Assembly (NCBI RefSeq): GCF_020882245.1 | Contig: NC_083600.1 | Span: forward strand, 19,902,001-19,966,000 | Length of the DNA stretch: 64,000 nucleotides | Direction: 5' to 3' | DNA from: Rhopalosiphum padi | Lineage: Eukaryota > Arthropoda > Insecta > Hemiptera > Aphididae | Shown: piece by piece, positions 50,396 to 64,000 of the stretch | How positions within the stretch are numbered: position 1 is the stretch's first letter | Layout of the letters: each line of letters begins with the position of its first letter | The notes under the pieces: generated by a model | The model's database searches: none | What the model saw: the letters and a program-made list of their open reading frames with translations, nothing else | What the model was told of the DNA's origin: nothing | Translations under genes and position numbers: made by a program

Positions 50396-53300
50396 ATCAT
50401 AAAATAAATAAATAAATTGAATAACAAAAATTCGAATTATATGTGCCTACGTCATATTAAATATTTTTCGTATCGTACTATTAAGATAATTCCTAACAGT
50501 TTTACTTAAAAATGTACCTGTTATTGTACTTAAATATTTTTAATCTTAAATAAAATATATGAACAATTATAACTAATAATATTACGCTGTAAACAATTTA
50601 GAAATGCAAAAAATAAAACCAATATTGATTAAGTGATTTATTTTAATTTTAAAATAAAATATAATCGAAAAATTCATAAATTAAACAAAAATTCATAGTT
50701 TTGATCGTTATATTTATTTATACTAAAATTATCGTTTTAAAATTTGAATAATTATAACATATTATAACATGCCCTTATAAGTAGATCGCTTTAATGTGAT
50801 GACGATTGCATAAAAAAAGTAAAAACGGCGGTTTATATATAACTTATTATGTTATAGTGTTATTACTTATTAATTATTGTACATAATACTGGGTGCTAGA
50901 TTAGATTATCAATGATTACGTAAAAATAAAAAATGTCGAAACAAATCAGCTTTTTGTAGAAAGTTTACTTTAAATTGATCAAAACTTTCTTTACTATTGT
51001 GTATACATATATTATACTATGAAGATTATAGTATTATATTATACGGTTGAGATAAACTAAACATATACAACCGACCTTCATCGGTGTTTTATACTATATT
51101 TGAAGGGGACACATCCCAAATTACTTTTATACCTCCACGTGACCACGTTATGTGAAATGTGGTGAGTAACACTGAAATCCGATTTATATATAGGAGCACT
51201 TTGAATTTTATGCAAACTTTGAATATTTTGTAAAAGTATGTTTACATGACATAAATATTTTAAAGTTATTATACATTAAAGGTGCATGAAATAGTTATAT
51301 TATTCGTGCAAAATATATCATCAAGCACTGAGGACAGCAAATAATTACAACACAAAATATTTCATATTATATTGCAGTCATAGTCATCACGAACAGGAAT
51401 ACTAAACTAAACGCCCAATATTGCATGGAATCGGAGTGATTCTTTCAGCTTTCATTAATTTTATTATTTGTATAAATAAAAAAAAATAAAATTCTACAGG
51501 AAACATAATGAACAAAGTAGAGATTAGATGGAAAGAAATCATACATAATTATATTATGTAAGTTGTGGATTTAATGACCTTAAAATAAGGTATTTTTTAA
51601 ACAGTATTTTTATTTTTTCTATTTTTTTGTGAACAATTTTATCGTGTAAAGTATCGATTTAATAGATGTCAATAATGTTATATCTCAATTAATAATTGTT
51701 TACACATTATGCGCATAAGCATAAGTCATAATTTTAGAATCTTTTCTATACTTTCTTAGAGCAAAGAAAAACTACTCACAACGAAAGTCAATAATATACC
51801 CATCCACATTGTGGAACTAGATATTCGTTATGGGACAATACTATTCGTTACTATTCAGTACCATTCTTATAATATATTTTCATTAACTGTGATTTACGTT
51901 ATATAGTAAACTTTAAAATAATGTAATATACAGCGAAGCTGCACCGATAATCGGACTCCGTGGGGAATACAAGCAAAAAGTTTAATAGTATAATCATGTT
52001 TATTTATTGGACATCAATAATAAATCATGAAATGTGATTATTGTGTTTATTTTTTTTTAAACAGTTTTATTCTGTAATAATATTGTAAACATATAGAAGT
52101 ATACATAGTATTACACTTTGCGGGAAAAAAACTTACTGAAAATCAATTCAGCGAAAAGCAAGAATGAAATATATCAATAATTACACCCACTCAGTACATA
52201 TTTACTTTGCTTGCTAAATTGATTTAGTAACGTATAAGTAGGTTTTCATTATCTATCATCTACACATTTTAGTTATATAAGCAATGTCACTTATGATGGC
52301 GTATATATTAATTTATTCGTCCCCTTTATCAATTTTTTATTCAATATTATAATGCATAATGTACAATAAAATACCTATTATGTAGTTGCACACATACATA
52401 TTTAATATCTAAACAAAACTTTTAAAAGTTTATTTACATGCTTATGACGTAGGTATGTAGTACTATTGTATAATAAAATCAATAATATTAATAAATATAA
52501 TAGTTTTATTTTAAGTTTAATCTAAGTAATCCAAAGTATGCCAATTTTGTTTAATATGATATTATATTAGGTACATTAGAAACAAATTATCTCTAAGGAC
52601 ATATTATTTTAATCTCCTAATTCGTTTAAATTTGTTTTTACAATAATAATCTTTAAAAGAAATTATAAACTACCTATTAAATATTTACATTCATCAAGTT
52701 CTGTTTTAAAGAGTTGACTTATTGTTCTTATATCGGTGAACATAAATCGTCGTCTAACATCTTATTTTTACAATATTAGTGGAAGCATAATAATACGATG
52801 CGACTATTCTCATATATATTATATAATGTACACTATAAATTTGATAAAGATAATAGTTAATAGAAAAACAATTCTCTGCCACCAAAACACAAAGACTTAA
52901 TTTACATGTTTTATCCTAATTCTACAAATGAGATTATTATGGAAATTAATTCCGAACGCAAAGTTTCATCACATTGTTCGGTAAGCAATTTCGTATTTAC
53001 TCGTAAATAAAATATAAAAAAAACATATATGATAGTAGGTGGTGGTAAAGTGCACTTGTCTCACTTTGTAAACAGCAATTTTCCGACACATACGAGTACA
53101 CACACATATTCATGTTTTTATATTTTATACATAACTAATTGATATTCTTTTATTATTATCTAGTGTGGATGGTGGATATAGGAACACGCAATGTTCCGAG
53201 TTCACTTATGTGCTTGTATTTTGTCAATATTTCACATTAATGAATATGTGAATCAACAGCATGTTGAAGAATAATTTTACGATATTTTTTAGAATCCACC

Positions 53301-56300
53301 CGATGTATAGTATATAATATATTATCTAGGCTAGTCAAAAATGTTAGATACGTAGTTATTATAGTTTATGTGTATACTGTAGGCAAATTTGTTAGACGTT
53401 CTTAGGATAGCAGTGGTGGTTCTGGTGGCGAGGAAAATGAGAGGTGGTGCCTCACTTAAAAATTAGGGAAGAGAAGTACGTTATGTTCAAAAAATTATAT
53501 AGGTACCTAACATTTATTATTTCTTTCATTTGTATAATATATTATTTAACGATTAGAATTCAATCATAGTAAAATAATAATAACAAAAAAAAAAATATAT
53601 TTATGTATATATATATATATATATTAAATTTTAATACAATAATTAATTCGTAATTTCGTTTTGTATCAGTTTATAGTGTTTATACAACTTATACGTGTAG
53701 AGTAATGTAGAATTTATCATGATAGGTAAAAACAGTAATTATAAAATACAATACTATAAAAATAAGCGAGCACACGTATTCCATAATCCATATTATTCAC
53801 TCTCCATACATAAAAGACATAACTATTGTTATTACGTATAGGTTTATTCATATTGATTAATTATAATATACTAAACTTGGTAATAAAAGTAGATAACATA
53901 CTTAACTCGATTTTCGTTTAGTATAACACATATTGAACACTTTAAATATCTAAATTCTAAATACCACGTTAAAAAATCATCATAATATAGATTATAAAAT
54001 ATCCTAAAATATATTATAGGTAGTTGCATTAGTTGGTAGATACGTTATGTTGTGCTTATACATCATATTTTTTTTTCAGTACATTCGTTATTTGTTATTT
54101 TTACAGATAAAACAGCTGAGATGTAGGAAAAATATTTGTTTTATATAATAGACCATGGTTTTATAGACTAAAATGAATTACTTTATTTAACACTATTACC
54201 GATAGAGTAGCAATTACATTTTGCTTTTTCTCAGTATAATTGATACAATTTCGTGATAAATTAATAAATCCACCAATTTATCATCCAAATATTTAATAAA
54301 AAACTAATATCTATAGTCTATACGTCTGAAAATTTAAGAATCTAAAAAAACTGAAAATATTTCATAAAGATGTAAAATAATGCATTTATAAAATGATTAA
54401 AATGCACAAAAATGTATAGGGTATACTTAAAAAGTGTTTAAAATTGAATATGTATTTGCAGTATTGTTCATAATAATATATTATTTAGCATGCATACTTG
54501 GTGATATTAAATTTATTGATTTTATGTTGTTGAATCCAGTTTATTAGTATTCAGTAATCATTTTAAATTTCAACTACTAGGATTAAGTGCCCAGGAATAT
54601 ACATACGTTTATTGCTTCATATCAATTTTATTTGTTGTATCTTGTAGGAATATGAAATTTTAAGTTCTTACATTTTGAGCTAGAATATATGAAAAAAATC
54701 AATATAATTTGGATATAATATGTAAAGATGTTTTGAAAAATGAAAAAATGTCCTGATAACCAAAATTTCTATAAAAAGCAAAATAAAATTAGGAAATCGG
54801 AATATCCATAAAAAAGACATGAACCAATGATTTGTAGCAAAACTAGCATCGTTTCATAGTGACCATTAAGAATAATGGACTTTGCATTAAAATCCCAGTC
54901 CTATTTATCAGTTGTCACAAAATCGATTTTTTTCGTTGCCTCTCCTCCGTTTTTATCTGTAGGCGACATTTTAAACTAATTAATTTATACCTATATTGTT
55001 TTGGTCAACTCAAATCGTCTATGTATTACTTGTGTTCCAAAAAATGTAACCTAATCAAACCTTATGTAAGATTGACAACGTAGTCGTCACTCATCCTACA
55101 CACAGCAGTCATATGTTGATATAAATAGAAGCCATTATTTATAGTATGTATATTAAAATATATTATATACCAATTATAATGGGAATCAAAATAAAATTGT
55201 ATGTTATGACTAGATAGTTATTTAGTTAAATTATATTAATCGAAATTTTTCTATATTTCAGTACCTATTCGAGTATAACTGTAGCACATAGTTAGTAGGT
55301 ACTATATGCAAGATGTAAGAAGATGGATATATACGCATATTAATGAAGAGCACCCAAATAATCGATTTTTGTTCACAAGTAGTAAGCACCACTCTAACTA
55401 ATTTATAAACCGTGTAAATTAATGATAACCACGCACACATATCTGAATTTGGATACATTTATATTTATGTAAGAATATTTATATGTGATCAGTATATTTT
55501 TTTTAACATTGAGTATTTGATAATTTTGTAATTCAGGTCACGCGTTTTTTAAATCGAAATACTCAAATACCAAGTGCGTATATCTTGTTATTATTATCTT
55601 GATAAAATATCTGTCCCCATTTTTTCCTCGTCTATAGAACTTTATACATTTAAATACGAAAAGCTATGTAATAGAAATTTCGAGATCTGAGATTTCAAGA
55701 GGAAAATGTCGGTTACTATACACTAATGACCCAACCACATTATTGCGAGTGCCTATTGTTTAGTATGTGAGTAGGTTAGGTTCACTTCAGTAAATAACAA
55801 ACATATAAATTATGAGTTCAATAATATTTTTGCATTTTTTATTCAATTTTTCAATACATCTACAGTAGAATATTGAAGGGACTTCTTGAAATAAAAACCA
55901 AACTGAGAATAATATTTTAATGACATGCATATGTTCTTATTTATATATGTTAACATTATTGGTATCTATACAGTATAATTAAATTTTAATATTGTATATA
56001 TTGATTTTATAGTTGTGTAAAGGGTACTTATAGACAAGATAGACACGATAGGCTATAGCCAAAAGCTGCTAAGAGTGTATAATATACATTAATTCAATAT
56101 ATTATCCATCTCTGGTTCTTATAATATTTTTTTAGTTATTTTAAAGATAATGTGTGTGATCTATTATTATTATTTTATAATAATGTATTGACATTTTAAA
56201 ATAGATTTTTAAATAGTTAATGTTTCAATAATGGTTGTTGTTTTTAATATTCTCAAAAAGTAAATTCCAATATTAGAATCAGCAAAAATTTTTATCGTCT

Positions 56301-57059
56301 TATTGGTCAATATATTTATTCATAATAACCATTTTAAAATATAATATAGTAATAGTATAAAAAAATTTGTTTTATTAAAAAAATTTAATTTATAACGGGC
56401 GCGATATATAATATATATCTGGAACAGTTCCAGTGGAATTGATATAGTAGATTTGTATTACTAAAATATTAGAATATGGTTAAAATGTGTCATTTGATTA
56501 GTTTTGTAGTATCATCAATTTAATTGATAACGAGAGTATATATTTTTATTTTACCTATATAATTTCGAACGAGAGTGAGACACCAATTATGAAGAAAATA
56601 GACTAGGTTTAGATCGGGATTGGTGAATTGGATCGGGTAAAAAAGTAAAAAGGTAGTAGGCAGGCGAGTTAAAAAATATAGGAAAAAAATATATAAATTA
56701 AAATATATGTGGTTTTTAATGTTTTTATAATATCATGTTTTAAATAAATAATATATTATATGGTACAAATAATAAAAAAATTGAGTCCTGGAAAAAAATT
56801 TTAGTACGTATAAATATCATGTTTTAGGTAAAAACTTAAAATAATATATTCTAATTTAACAATATTATTAGTATATTTCATAAATTGTTCCCTTAAGTGT
56901 TTTTCTTTATCAAGCGTAATTTTCTTTTTTAGTATTGTACTTCGTAATTTAATATGTGTCTCAGATTTTACTTGTAACAGTTCATTCAAAGAATCATTCA
57001 AAAGTAAAGTATATAATTACAATATATTAAAGTTTTAAGTTTTTATTATTTTAGACCAA

Positions 57060-57175
57060 GTTGCCAATGGCTTATAACCGGGGCCCAGCTTACCTACTAC
57101 CTTTTTATACCAGGAACTCAACTTATCATTTTCAAAATGAACACAAATTATCACGGACCCAATTTACCTATAGCT
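57060..57175. repeat. Cluster of degenerate GGNNCCAAYTTRCC words
   Basis: Within about 110 bases occur GGGCCCAGCTTACCTA, GGAACTCAACTTATCA and GGACCCAATTTACCTA, spaced roughly 33 and 41 bases apart. They match one another loosely and resemble the AATTGGTTCC-containing units at 3915-4040 on the other strand. This looks like an eroded tandem or dispersed repeat family. Confidence 0.4.
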
Positions 57176-60100
57176 TCGTTTAGATATATGAATTTCTTTC
57201 TATAGTACTTGCTACCTATCTATTTACTACAGCACGTTCTTATATAACCGATACTATTGCACTTAAATTTTACTGGTGGACATTTTTTATTTTTATTAAA
57301 TAAAATAAATATTATCAATATTATCTATGGCGTAAAAGATATAATATCTTTATAAAATAGAATTATTTCAGTTTGTTTGATGTTTGATGTACCGTCCACA
57401 ATTATGCATACAGTCACTTTGGTTGACATCACTGTAGAATAAGTAATTTTTAACTTAAGTTATTTCCAGCGATTTTCATCTAACCGTTTCAAAATAATTA
57501 ATGCCTAAAAAATGCTTAAATGCATAATATATTATTTATGACGATGTAAAATATCATATTAATATTAATATCAAAAGAACTGCAGTAGTTCCATAAAGTT
57601 CTTTAATTTGTAAATTAGTTGATTAAAATATAATATTACTGTTTTAAGTTAATTTTTATATTTTTTCCATTTTTCATTTAATATTTAAATTATTCATATA
57701 AATATTTAATTGGAATTTTTAATTTATTTATTTAGTTTATTACTAAATACCAAAATATCTATCAAGATAAATAATATCAAATATAATATTATTACCAAAA
57801 AAAAAAAACATAAGTATAAAATTAATTTCTCTGTTGAAATATATAAAAGGTATGTCAAAAATGTTATTCTGGAAATTGTACATCCTCATAGTTGATATCA
57901 AACGCACATTGTAATACCTAATTATTCAATTTGATATATATTTAACTGCAGTCCTTGTTTAAAATACGTTTCAAATTTATTTATCTATGTCTAATTATTA
58001 AAAAAATAACTGGGTAATTTGCTGGATTGTAGATTTTGAATGTACATTAAGTATTTAGCTTTATTAAAATTACCATTTAACTTCAAAATCCATTGAAAAA
58101 AAAATGTTACTTATGTATTTTTGGAATTTTTAAATATTAAAAAAAATAACTATTATAAGGGATAATACATTTCAAGATCTTTGAGTGAACATACATTTTT
58201 ATTAAGATTTATATATATAAAAAAAAACATAAAATGAATCTTGATATTTTTAACATTTCATTATGTATAAAATATAATAATTAAAATAATTGTAGTGTTT
58301 TATATTATCGGTTAATATTTTTGAATTACAATAAAATAACAAATCGTTTGTGGATAAATCGTTGACATTGCAGACATATTATTGGAGTCATAAGTTAGAA
58401 TTGCCAATTACATCACTGCGGCCAGTGTATATTATGATTGAATCATATAACTGAATGAGAAAAAAATAATAGACAAAATACTAATCGAGTACCAGTATAA
58501 ACAAAACAAAAAACATACCAATTAAGTCTGTGATTGGGAAAACATGGTACATTAATTATTGAGTTCACTCTTGAAAAAATTAAAATATATTAATATAGGT
58601 ATAAGCATAATTCGTGGTCCCTTCACGTGATATCATCTTTATCATTTATATGACTTTAATCGGATAAAAATTAAGATTGTAAATATAAAAATGAGAAGTA
58701 CTCTTAAAATTAATAAGAGAAATGATTTTTATACAAAAGAAAAATAAATTGGAAAAAAATGCAGCTGTTATGTATTTAAAATAAATAAGAATATTTGAAT
58801 AAGTGCCTATGTATATTGTATAAAGTTCATCAATTATCGCATACACTTTTATCAAATTAAAACAATCAATTTAATTATTATTTTAAACAACCGCATTATA
58901 CATAAACATAATGCACATAATAATCAATTTTCAAAATTAACATAAAAAACATATATAACCAAACGTGAACAATCTTTTGTTAAAAGACAGCCTTAAGCCT
59001 ATAAAAATGGATTTAAGATGTTTTTTTCATGTTTGACGGGATTTGGACAATATTAAAACGCGGGTTCATTGTATTATATTTTGAATTTTATTGAGCTCAA
59101 TTAATATGTAACTATAGCCCGGGAGTCAATTTGTTTTAAAAGGTTTTATTTGGGTTGGTATCTAACCTATGTTGCCATAATCATAAAATCAGTGTGCACA
59201 ACCTGCAGTAACAGTATATTATGTAAGCTGTAAGTAGTAAACTCTGAAACACAGAATATCTTAGTTTAAATTAAATATTGTTTATTTTCTTATTCGAATT
59301 AAATTTATAAATCTTACCATTCACGCACACTTAATTACAATAGTCATCAAGCTCTGATGAAATTTAGTTTTATAGCATCGTATTTTACAGTAGCAAATTA
59401 TGATGACAGTTGATAATCATTTAAGATAACTATATTAAAATGACAGCAGGATATCTCCCATACCTCTGACAAAATCACATTTTAACCAGTGAACTAAAAT
59501 CATACTAACTTCACATAAAATTATATTATTGAAGAACACCAAGCAGAAGTTAAATAAATGCTACAATAAAATAGACGAAAAACGATAAATTGTAGCTCCA
59601 AAGCCATCTCAAATATTAGAGCATATCAAACACATACACAGGAAAAAAGTCTAGATTGAAGTATTTAAAAATTGTGTACTTCAAATTTCGAGGTTTAATT
59701 TTGAGATACCTATTATATAATTTTAATAAACTAATAGTTAACTAATAATATCTTACCATAATAATTTTAATATAATCAACTTTATTTTAATTTTAGTATA
59801 ATATATTTGCGTTTATGGGATGTTTTTTTTCAAGGTTTGGGTCATATTTTGCGCAAACTGGCTACAAACTAATATATTCGTTTACGTAGATTTGATTCAT
59901 TCCATTTAGTTTTACGAATATAATGATGTTGTATTGCTACCGTGTGTATGAAAAACAAAGATTTGCCATTTAAACGTAGGTACATCATCACTAGCATTAA
60001 TTTACATTTATTTCGTATGACACAACACAATTTTAAATATAAAGGTATATAACATATCGCATGAATAGTAAAATATATTCGTTGTCATATAGAACATAAC

Positions 60101-60506
60101 ATGGAAAACACTATATAACACAAAGACGTACCTATTATAAATGTACCAATGTGAAATATCGCCCAGTTTCGCATGAACAGTAGGAACCTATATGTATATA
60201 TAATACGTGCGACTGTGTTTTTGACATACATTATGCAGCAATGAAGGGTATAATATATGCAGTTTAATATGCTCGAAATGTGCCACGTGTTATGTAAAAT
60301 AAAATCTCTTCCGTAGGCAAGTGCGTATTGTTAACCGTTTCTAGGGTTCAACGATATCATTAAAGGAATACATCGCACGCACTTTAAAAACTCCTTCGTA
60401 GAAAATAAAAAATTAACTTGCAATTATCAAGTTGATATTATATAGGTAGGCCGATATTAAAGACGAATTTAGATATTTTTTCACATAATACAGAATCAGC
60501 GTTATC

Positions 60507-60532
60507 TAACTTCCGCGGGGCTCCGGAAGTTA
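60507..60532. repeat. Inverted repeat with 9-bp arms, ETS-like core
   Basis: TAACTTCCG (60507-60515) and CGGAAGTTA (60524-60532) are exact reverse complements separated by 8 GC-rich bases. Each arm carries a CGGAAGT core like an ETS-factor site. It may be a regulatory site or simply a hairpin. Confidence 0.6.
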
Positions 60533-63173
60533 AACTCACGTATGGTTTCTGAATATTATAAATACCTATACCCTGATACGGTTTCTTACTATATAAGTGA
60601 GCCAATAGAATTTTGTCATTGATAAAAATGGAAAAATACGACGTGGACGCACAATTTATTTCTTTTTTCTAACGGTGCCATCCACTTAATAATTTTTATC
60701 AAACGATTGAACACGATATTTGATACTCGTCCAGATAAATATCAAAAATTAAATTCAAAATGCATAGCAAAAGTTTGATGACACAAGAAAGAGGCTCCAG
60801 ATGTAAATTGGTTTATAATACTTTAAGTCATGTAGAAGTAAAAGATGCGTTTTTAAAGTTAATGATCTGCGATATAAGCAAAGAAAAAAAAAATAAATAA
60901 ATAATAACTGAAAAAATAAAACAAATGAATAATTAAATTTAAAAATAAATATAGTATGTGGTACAAAATGCAGTTCCTTTATTAAAATAGTTATAGATTA
61001 TGTTGAGGTTATATCCAGAAATTTATTTAAAAGCAACTTATTAAAGCTTATCATTTCTTAACCTATTATCTTTTGACATTAATTTTATTAGTTTATAACT
61101 GTTATAATTTGTGACTATGACATTGGACATTTTTATTTATATATTATATACATTATAAACGTATTATAGCTAACTTTAGCAATATATATAGATACCAAAT
61201 ATTATTATTATTTTTCATTATACTTAAATTTTCAGTTTAAAAAAATTCAACGTGTTGAATCATTCGATAAAAATGTAAATGACATGACAACGTTGCACGT
61301 AAATTTGTTCGCTACAGTACTAGTTTTTTTGGCAGACGGTGAGTTCTTTGTAAACTTTGAGTATTCTCAAACGTATTTGACAAAACAGTGTGACATTCTT
61401 GATCGTTAAATTTAAACAACTGTTTTAAAAAAAAAAAATAGTATTATTTATTCTAATTCCTAGGTGTTCAGTATACTGAGTTACTAGATAAAACTTTTTT
61501 TCCTTTTAATGGATTCTTATTTACGTTATTTTGCAATTGTTGTTTTTATACAGTTTACAAGTAAACATTAAATCTACAATCAACAGTCTTATCGAAATAA
61601 AAGAGTTATGATCTTAACTTCTTACTTGAGTGATATTTCATTGTTTGTTCGATAGTTTTGAATTCCTATTGTAATCATTTAACAAAAGATAGCTTATACA
61701 TTTCAGTTGAAAATGTTTTGTTGAGTAAATGAAAAATTGTTTATAACTATAATCTTAACCACAGGTGTCTAATTTTTGATAAATAAGACGTGATCTGAGG
61801 TTAAAATTTTTAGACATATTTTACTGCTTAAAGTTTAAGCGGAAACGGTAAAGTAACCTGGCATAGTTTGAAAATATTGTCATTTATTATTAAGAATATA
61901 ATTAGCGGCTGAATATTAAATAGCAGATATCAGAGTTATAAACTTATTAACTGTGTTTAAATTGATAAATATTATTTATATTTTATTCAAAATAATTGCA
62001 ATGAACAGTATGACGTGATCAATTAATAAACAATGTAAATTGCTAGTTCGCATATTATATATTCGAAGACCTTTTGAAAAAGTGTAATCGGTATTTTAAC
62101 AATTAAAAAATATATACTGTAACTATTAGAACTTAATTGAAAGTTATGATACAGCGTATTAAAAACAATTCGAGTTGTACGCCAACTATTGATGTTTACA
62201 CTCCTACACTTATTATTGAAAATAAATTGAACAACGTTCACGAATGAACAGAGGGCAAAATAATTCACTACAATATGTCCTGAATTTCATTTAAATAATC
62301 GGAAAAATATATCATAGAAGTTAAACGGACCCAATTGTTGTACATATATATTTAAAATGGATTTACATGCAACGTGATCGCATATTTATAAAAAAAATGA
62401 CCTCAATAAATCGTTTTCCATAGAAATATTTGTCCCAACAGTTCGACGAAAAAGGGACAAAAGTCGTACGTAAAAGTTTTTGATTTAAATGTAAAAATAC
62501 AGTGTGTCAAAAATTATTGTTAGTTTTAATAACTAAATATTTTTCTGGAATTTCCTTCTATTTTAATCGGGTGTGGTGATGGGAGGGGGAGTTAATATAA
62601 AAGGCAGTTAAGTGATGTTTATAAATAGACCTTATGGGAGGGATTAGAAATTATGACCTGCACGTAATCCATTTTGCCAGGGGACAATTTAAATGTATAA
62701 TTAATAGGTACTACTTTTTTAAAAAAAAAAAAGAGATAATAGTATATACTTATGGTTTTTGTGTTTAATGATATTATTTAAGTGCAAGTGTTTTAAATTG
62801 CGTTTAAACTAATATGCTAAACATAAATGGTAAAAGATAGATTTGATAACTTGTATACTTTTATTAATTATATAATGACTATTTTCTTTCAATTTTACAA
62901 TAAAAGTTTTCAGAAGTTTAATTATTGTATACATATTATTCTGGATTACCTACCTGCTATTACCTAATAATTAACGCAAAAGCTACAATATATAAACGTC
63001 TAATTATTTTTGTATAACACGCATGTAATTTGTGAGATTAAATGTTTTATCCGATCAAGAATAGAACAAGTGATTTACTAAGTCCGAATATAACATAGTT
63101 AAAGTTTTCTAATTTTTAAGTCCATGCATCAATATATAAATACGACGAACAGTGTAATTGTCCTAACATAAAT

Positions 63174-63938
63174 ATAGTTAATCATACAAGATATTTGGTA
63201 GTTATATTCGATCAAAACATCTACGATGGAACATACATATTTCAGAATTAAATTCAAAATTACGTAAATTATATGCATTCTATAATATGGCATAGCAATT
63301 TCAAAACGTACGCTGATTCAAAAATATATACTTTGCCTTATCAATAATCTATAATAGAATGTGGAATAGTGGTATGGGGGGGGGGAGCTCCACAAACGTA
63401 TATTAGCGGCATACAAGTAGCACAAAATACCTCTATAAAAATTATGTATCATAAGCCGAAGCTTTTTCCCACTACACAATTATACTCAGAAACTAAACTT
63501 TTATGCATACAAAAATTATACTACCTATGAAATAACTTTATTTTACATATTAAAAAATAACTTAATTCACATAGCCATTCATAACCACATAATACAACTC
63601 GTATACCACAAAAACTGTCATCGATGTATAAATTTATAATTTTTAAGTTATTTGTAAAGAGATGATTATTGAACAGCTAACTAGTTGTGTAATGTATATT
63701 TTATTAATAGTATAAGTTATAATATGTATATTTTATTTTATAATTAATTATTTTATATTATTATTATATTTTCCTTAAAAATATTCTTTTCCTTTTTTTA
63801 GAGCTTCTAGTCTATCAAAACAAGGATATTATTATCATTAGCGATGGATGAAGCAGTGTAATAACAATATATGTAATTTCATTTTTGTAAACATCAATAC
63901 TGCTAAATAAAATATAGATTATTATTATTATTATTATT
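63174..63938 (+). mobile_element. Decayed non-LTR retrotransposon, RT C-terminal part
   Basis: Broken frames on the plus strand keep the order seen at the end of jockey-like reverse transcriptases: HTRYLVVIFDQN (from 63183), then after a frameshift SKLRKLYAFYNM (about 63253-63288), then after another shift IIECGIVVWGG with an internal stop just before, IQVAQNTSIKIMYHKPKLFPT and TKLLCIQKLYY. Several stops and at least two frameshifts make it a pseudogene. The 3' end is marked by an AATAAAATATAG stretch followed by (ATT)n at 63918-63938, a usual non-LTR tail. The remainder of the window shows nothing else. Confidence 0.7.
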
Positions 63939-64000
63939 GAGTACAAATCGTATTAAATGTAGATAGATTCAGTAATATATTTAATTGTTCTTAGCCATAA

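Larger units (their letters stand above)
50396..63173. other. Long AT-rich region upstream of the opsin
   Basis: No coding exon can be supported over these 12.8 kb. It should hold the opsin promoter and any 5' noncoding exons, but I cannot place them. Items seen: a (TA)n run near 53606-53624; an unrecognised lysine/glutamate-rich minus-strand frame of 66 codons (57001-56801) that looks like a short charged helix; a cluster of degenerate GGNCCCAA-type words at 57060-57170; a perfect inverted repeat at 60507-60532; and a TATAAAAG word at 62596 without an associated gene. Confidence 0.45.

Noticed and set aside
56415..56445. CTGGAACAGTTCCAG palindrome as a heat-shock element
   Set aside because: The GAA and TTC units are separated by three bases rather than two, and no gene lies nearby.
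62596..62603. TATAAAAG as a promoter
   Set aside because: No initiator at a convincing distance and no transcript or exon downstream other than the decayed retrotransposon.
1..64000. CRISPR arrays, tRNA or rRNA genes, bacterial operons
   Set aside because: No regularly spaced identical repeats with unique spacers, no recognisable tRNA A/B boxes with a cloverleaf, and no intronless gene clusters were seen. A covariance-model scan would be needed to exclude small RNAs.

Overview
The window looks like aphid nuclear DNA, or DNA from a close hemipteran relative. It is strongly AT-rich, full of short simple repeats and the recurring word TAGGTA/TACCTA, and its genes are split by GT-AG introns of 66 nt to more than 4 kb. 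No ribosomal RNA, tRNA, CRISPR array or bacterial operon structure was seen. The assignment to aphids is inference from composition and gene style.

Five protein genes can be rebuilt exon by exon, with reading phase conserved at the junctions. (1) Cytochrome b5, plus strand, 7449-11097, 4 exons, 134 residues. (2) Cdc7, the replication-initiation kinase, plus strand, 16215-18738, 9 exons, 518 residues. (3) An insect gustatory receptor of the 7tm_7 family, plus strand, 21173-28607, 6 exons found covering seven membrane segments; its first coding exon was not located with confidence. (4) An SLC22-type organic cation transporter (Orct-like), plus strand, 36993-43498, 10 exons, 552 residues. (5) An opsin of the Rh7 type, minus strand, 50331-47660, 3 exons, 631 residues, with a very long, probably glycosylated N-terminal extension behind a signal-peptide-like start. 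The transporter and opsin converge tail to tail. The genes do not form a shared pathway; this is ordinary insect gene order with unrelated neighbours.

Between the genes lie AT-rich intergenic stretches with transposon debris. There are two short hAT-type elements with perfect 8-bp target duplications (3447-3618 and 34022-34323), a less certain third one inside a receptor intron (22348-22604), remnants of non-LTR retrotransposons (about 3195-3375, probably 30268-30660, and 63174-63938), and an exact 2 x 185 bp tandem duplication directly upstream of the transporter start codon. GC-richer islands mark the 5' ends of Cyt-b5 and Cdc7. Another lies at 32160-33000 with a TATA box and is a plausible promoter for the transporter.

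The most unusual item is the opsin: it keeps the retinal lysine, counterion glutamate and disulfide cysteines, but has roughly 224 residues before the first membrane helix and DPxxY instead of NPxxY in helix 7. I saw no clearly new multi-gene system.
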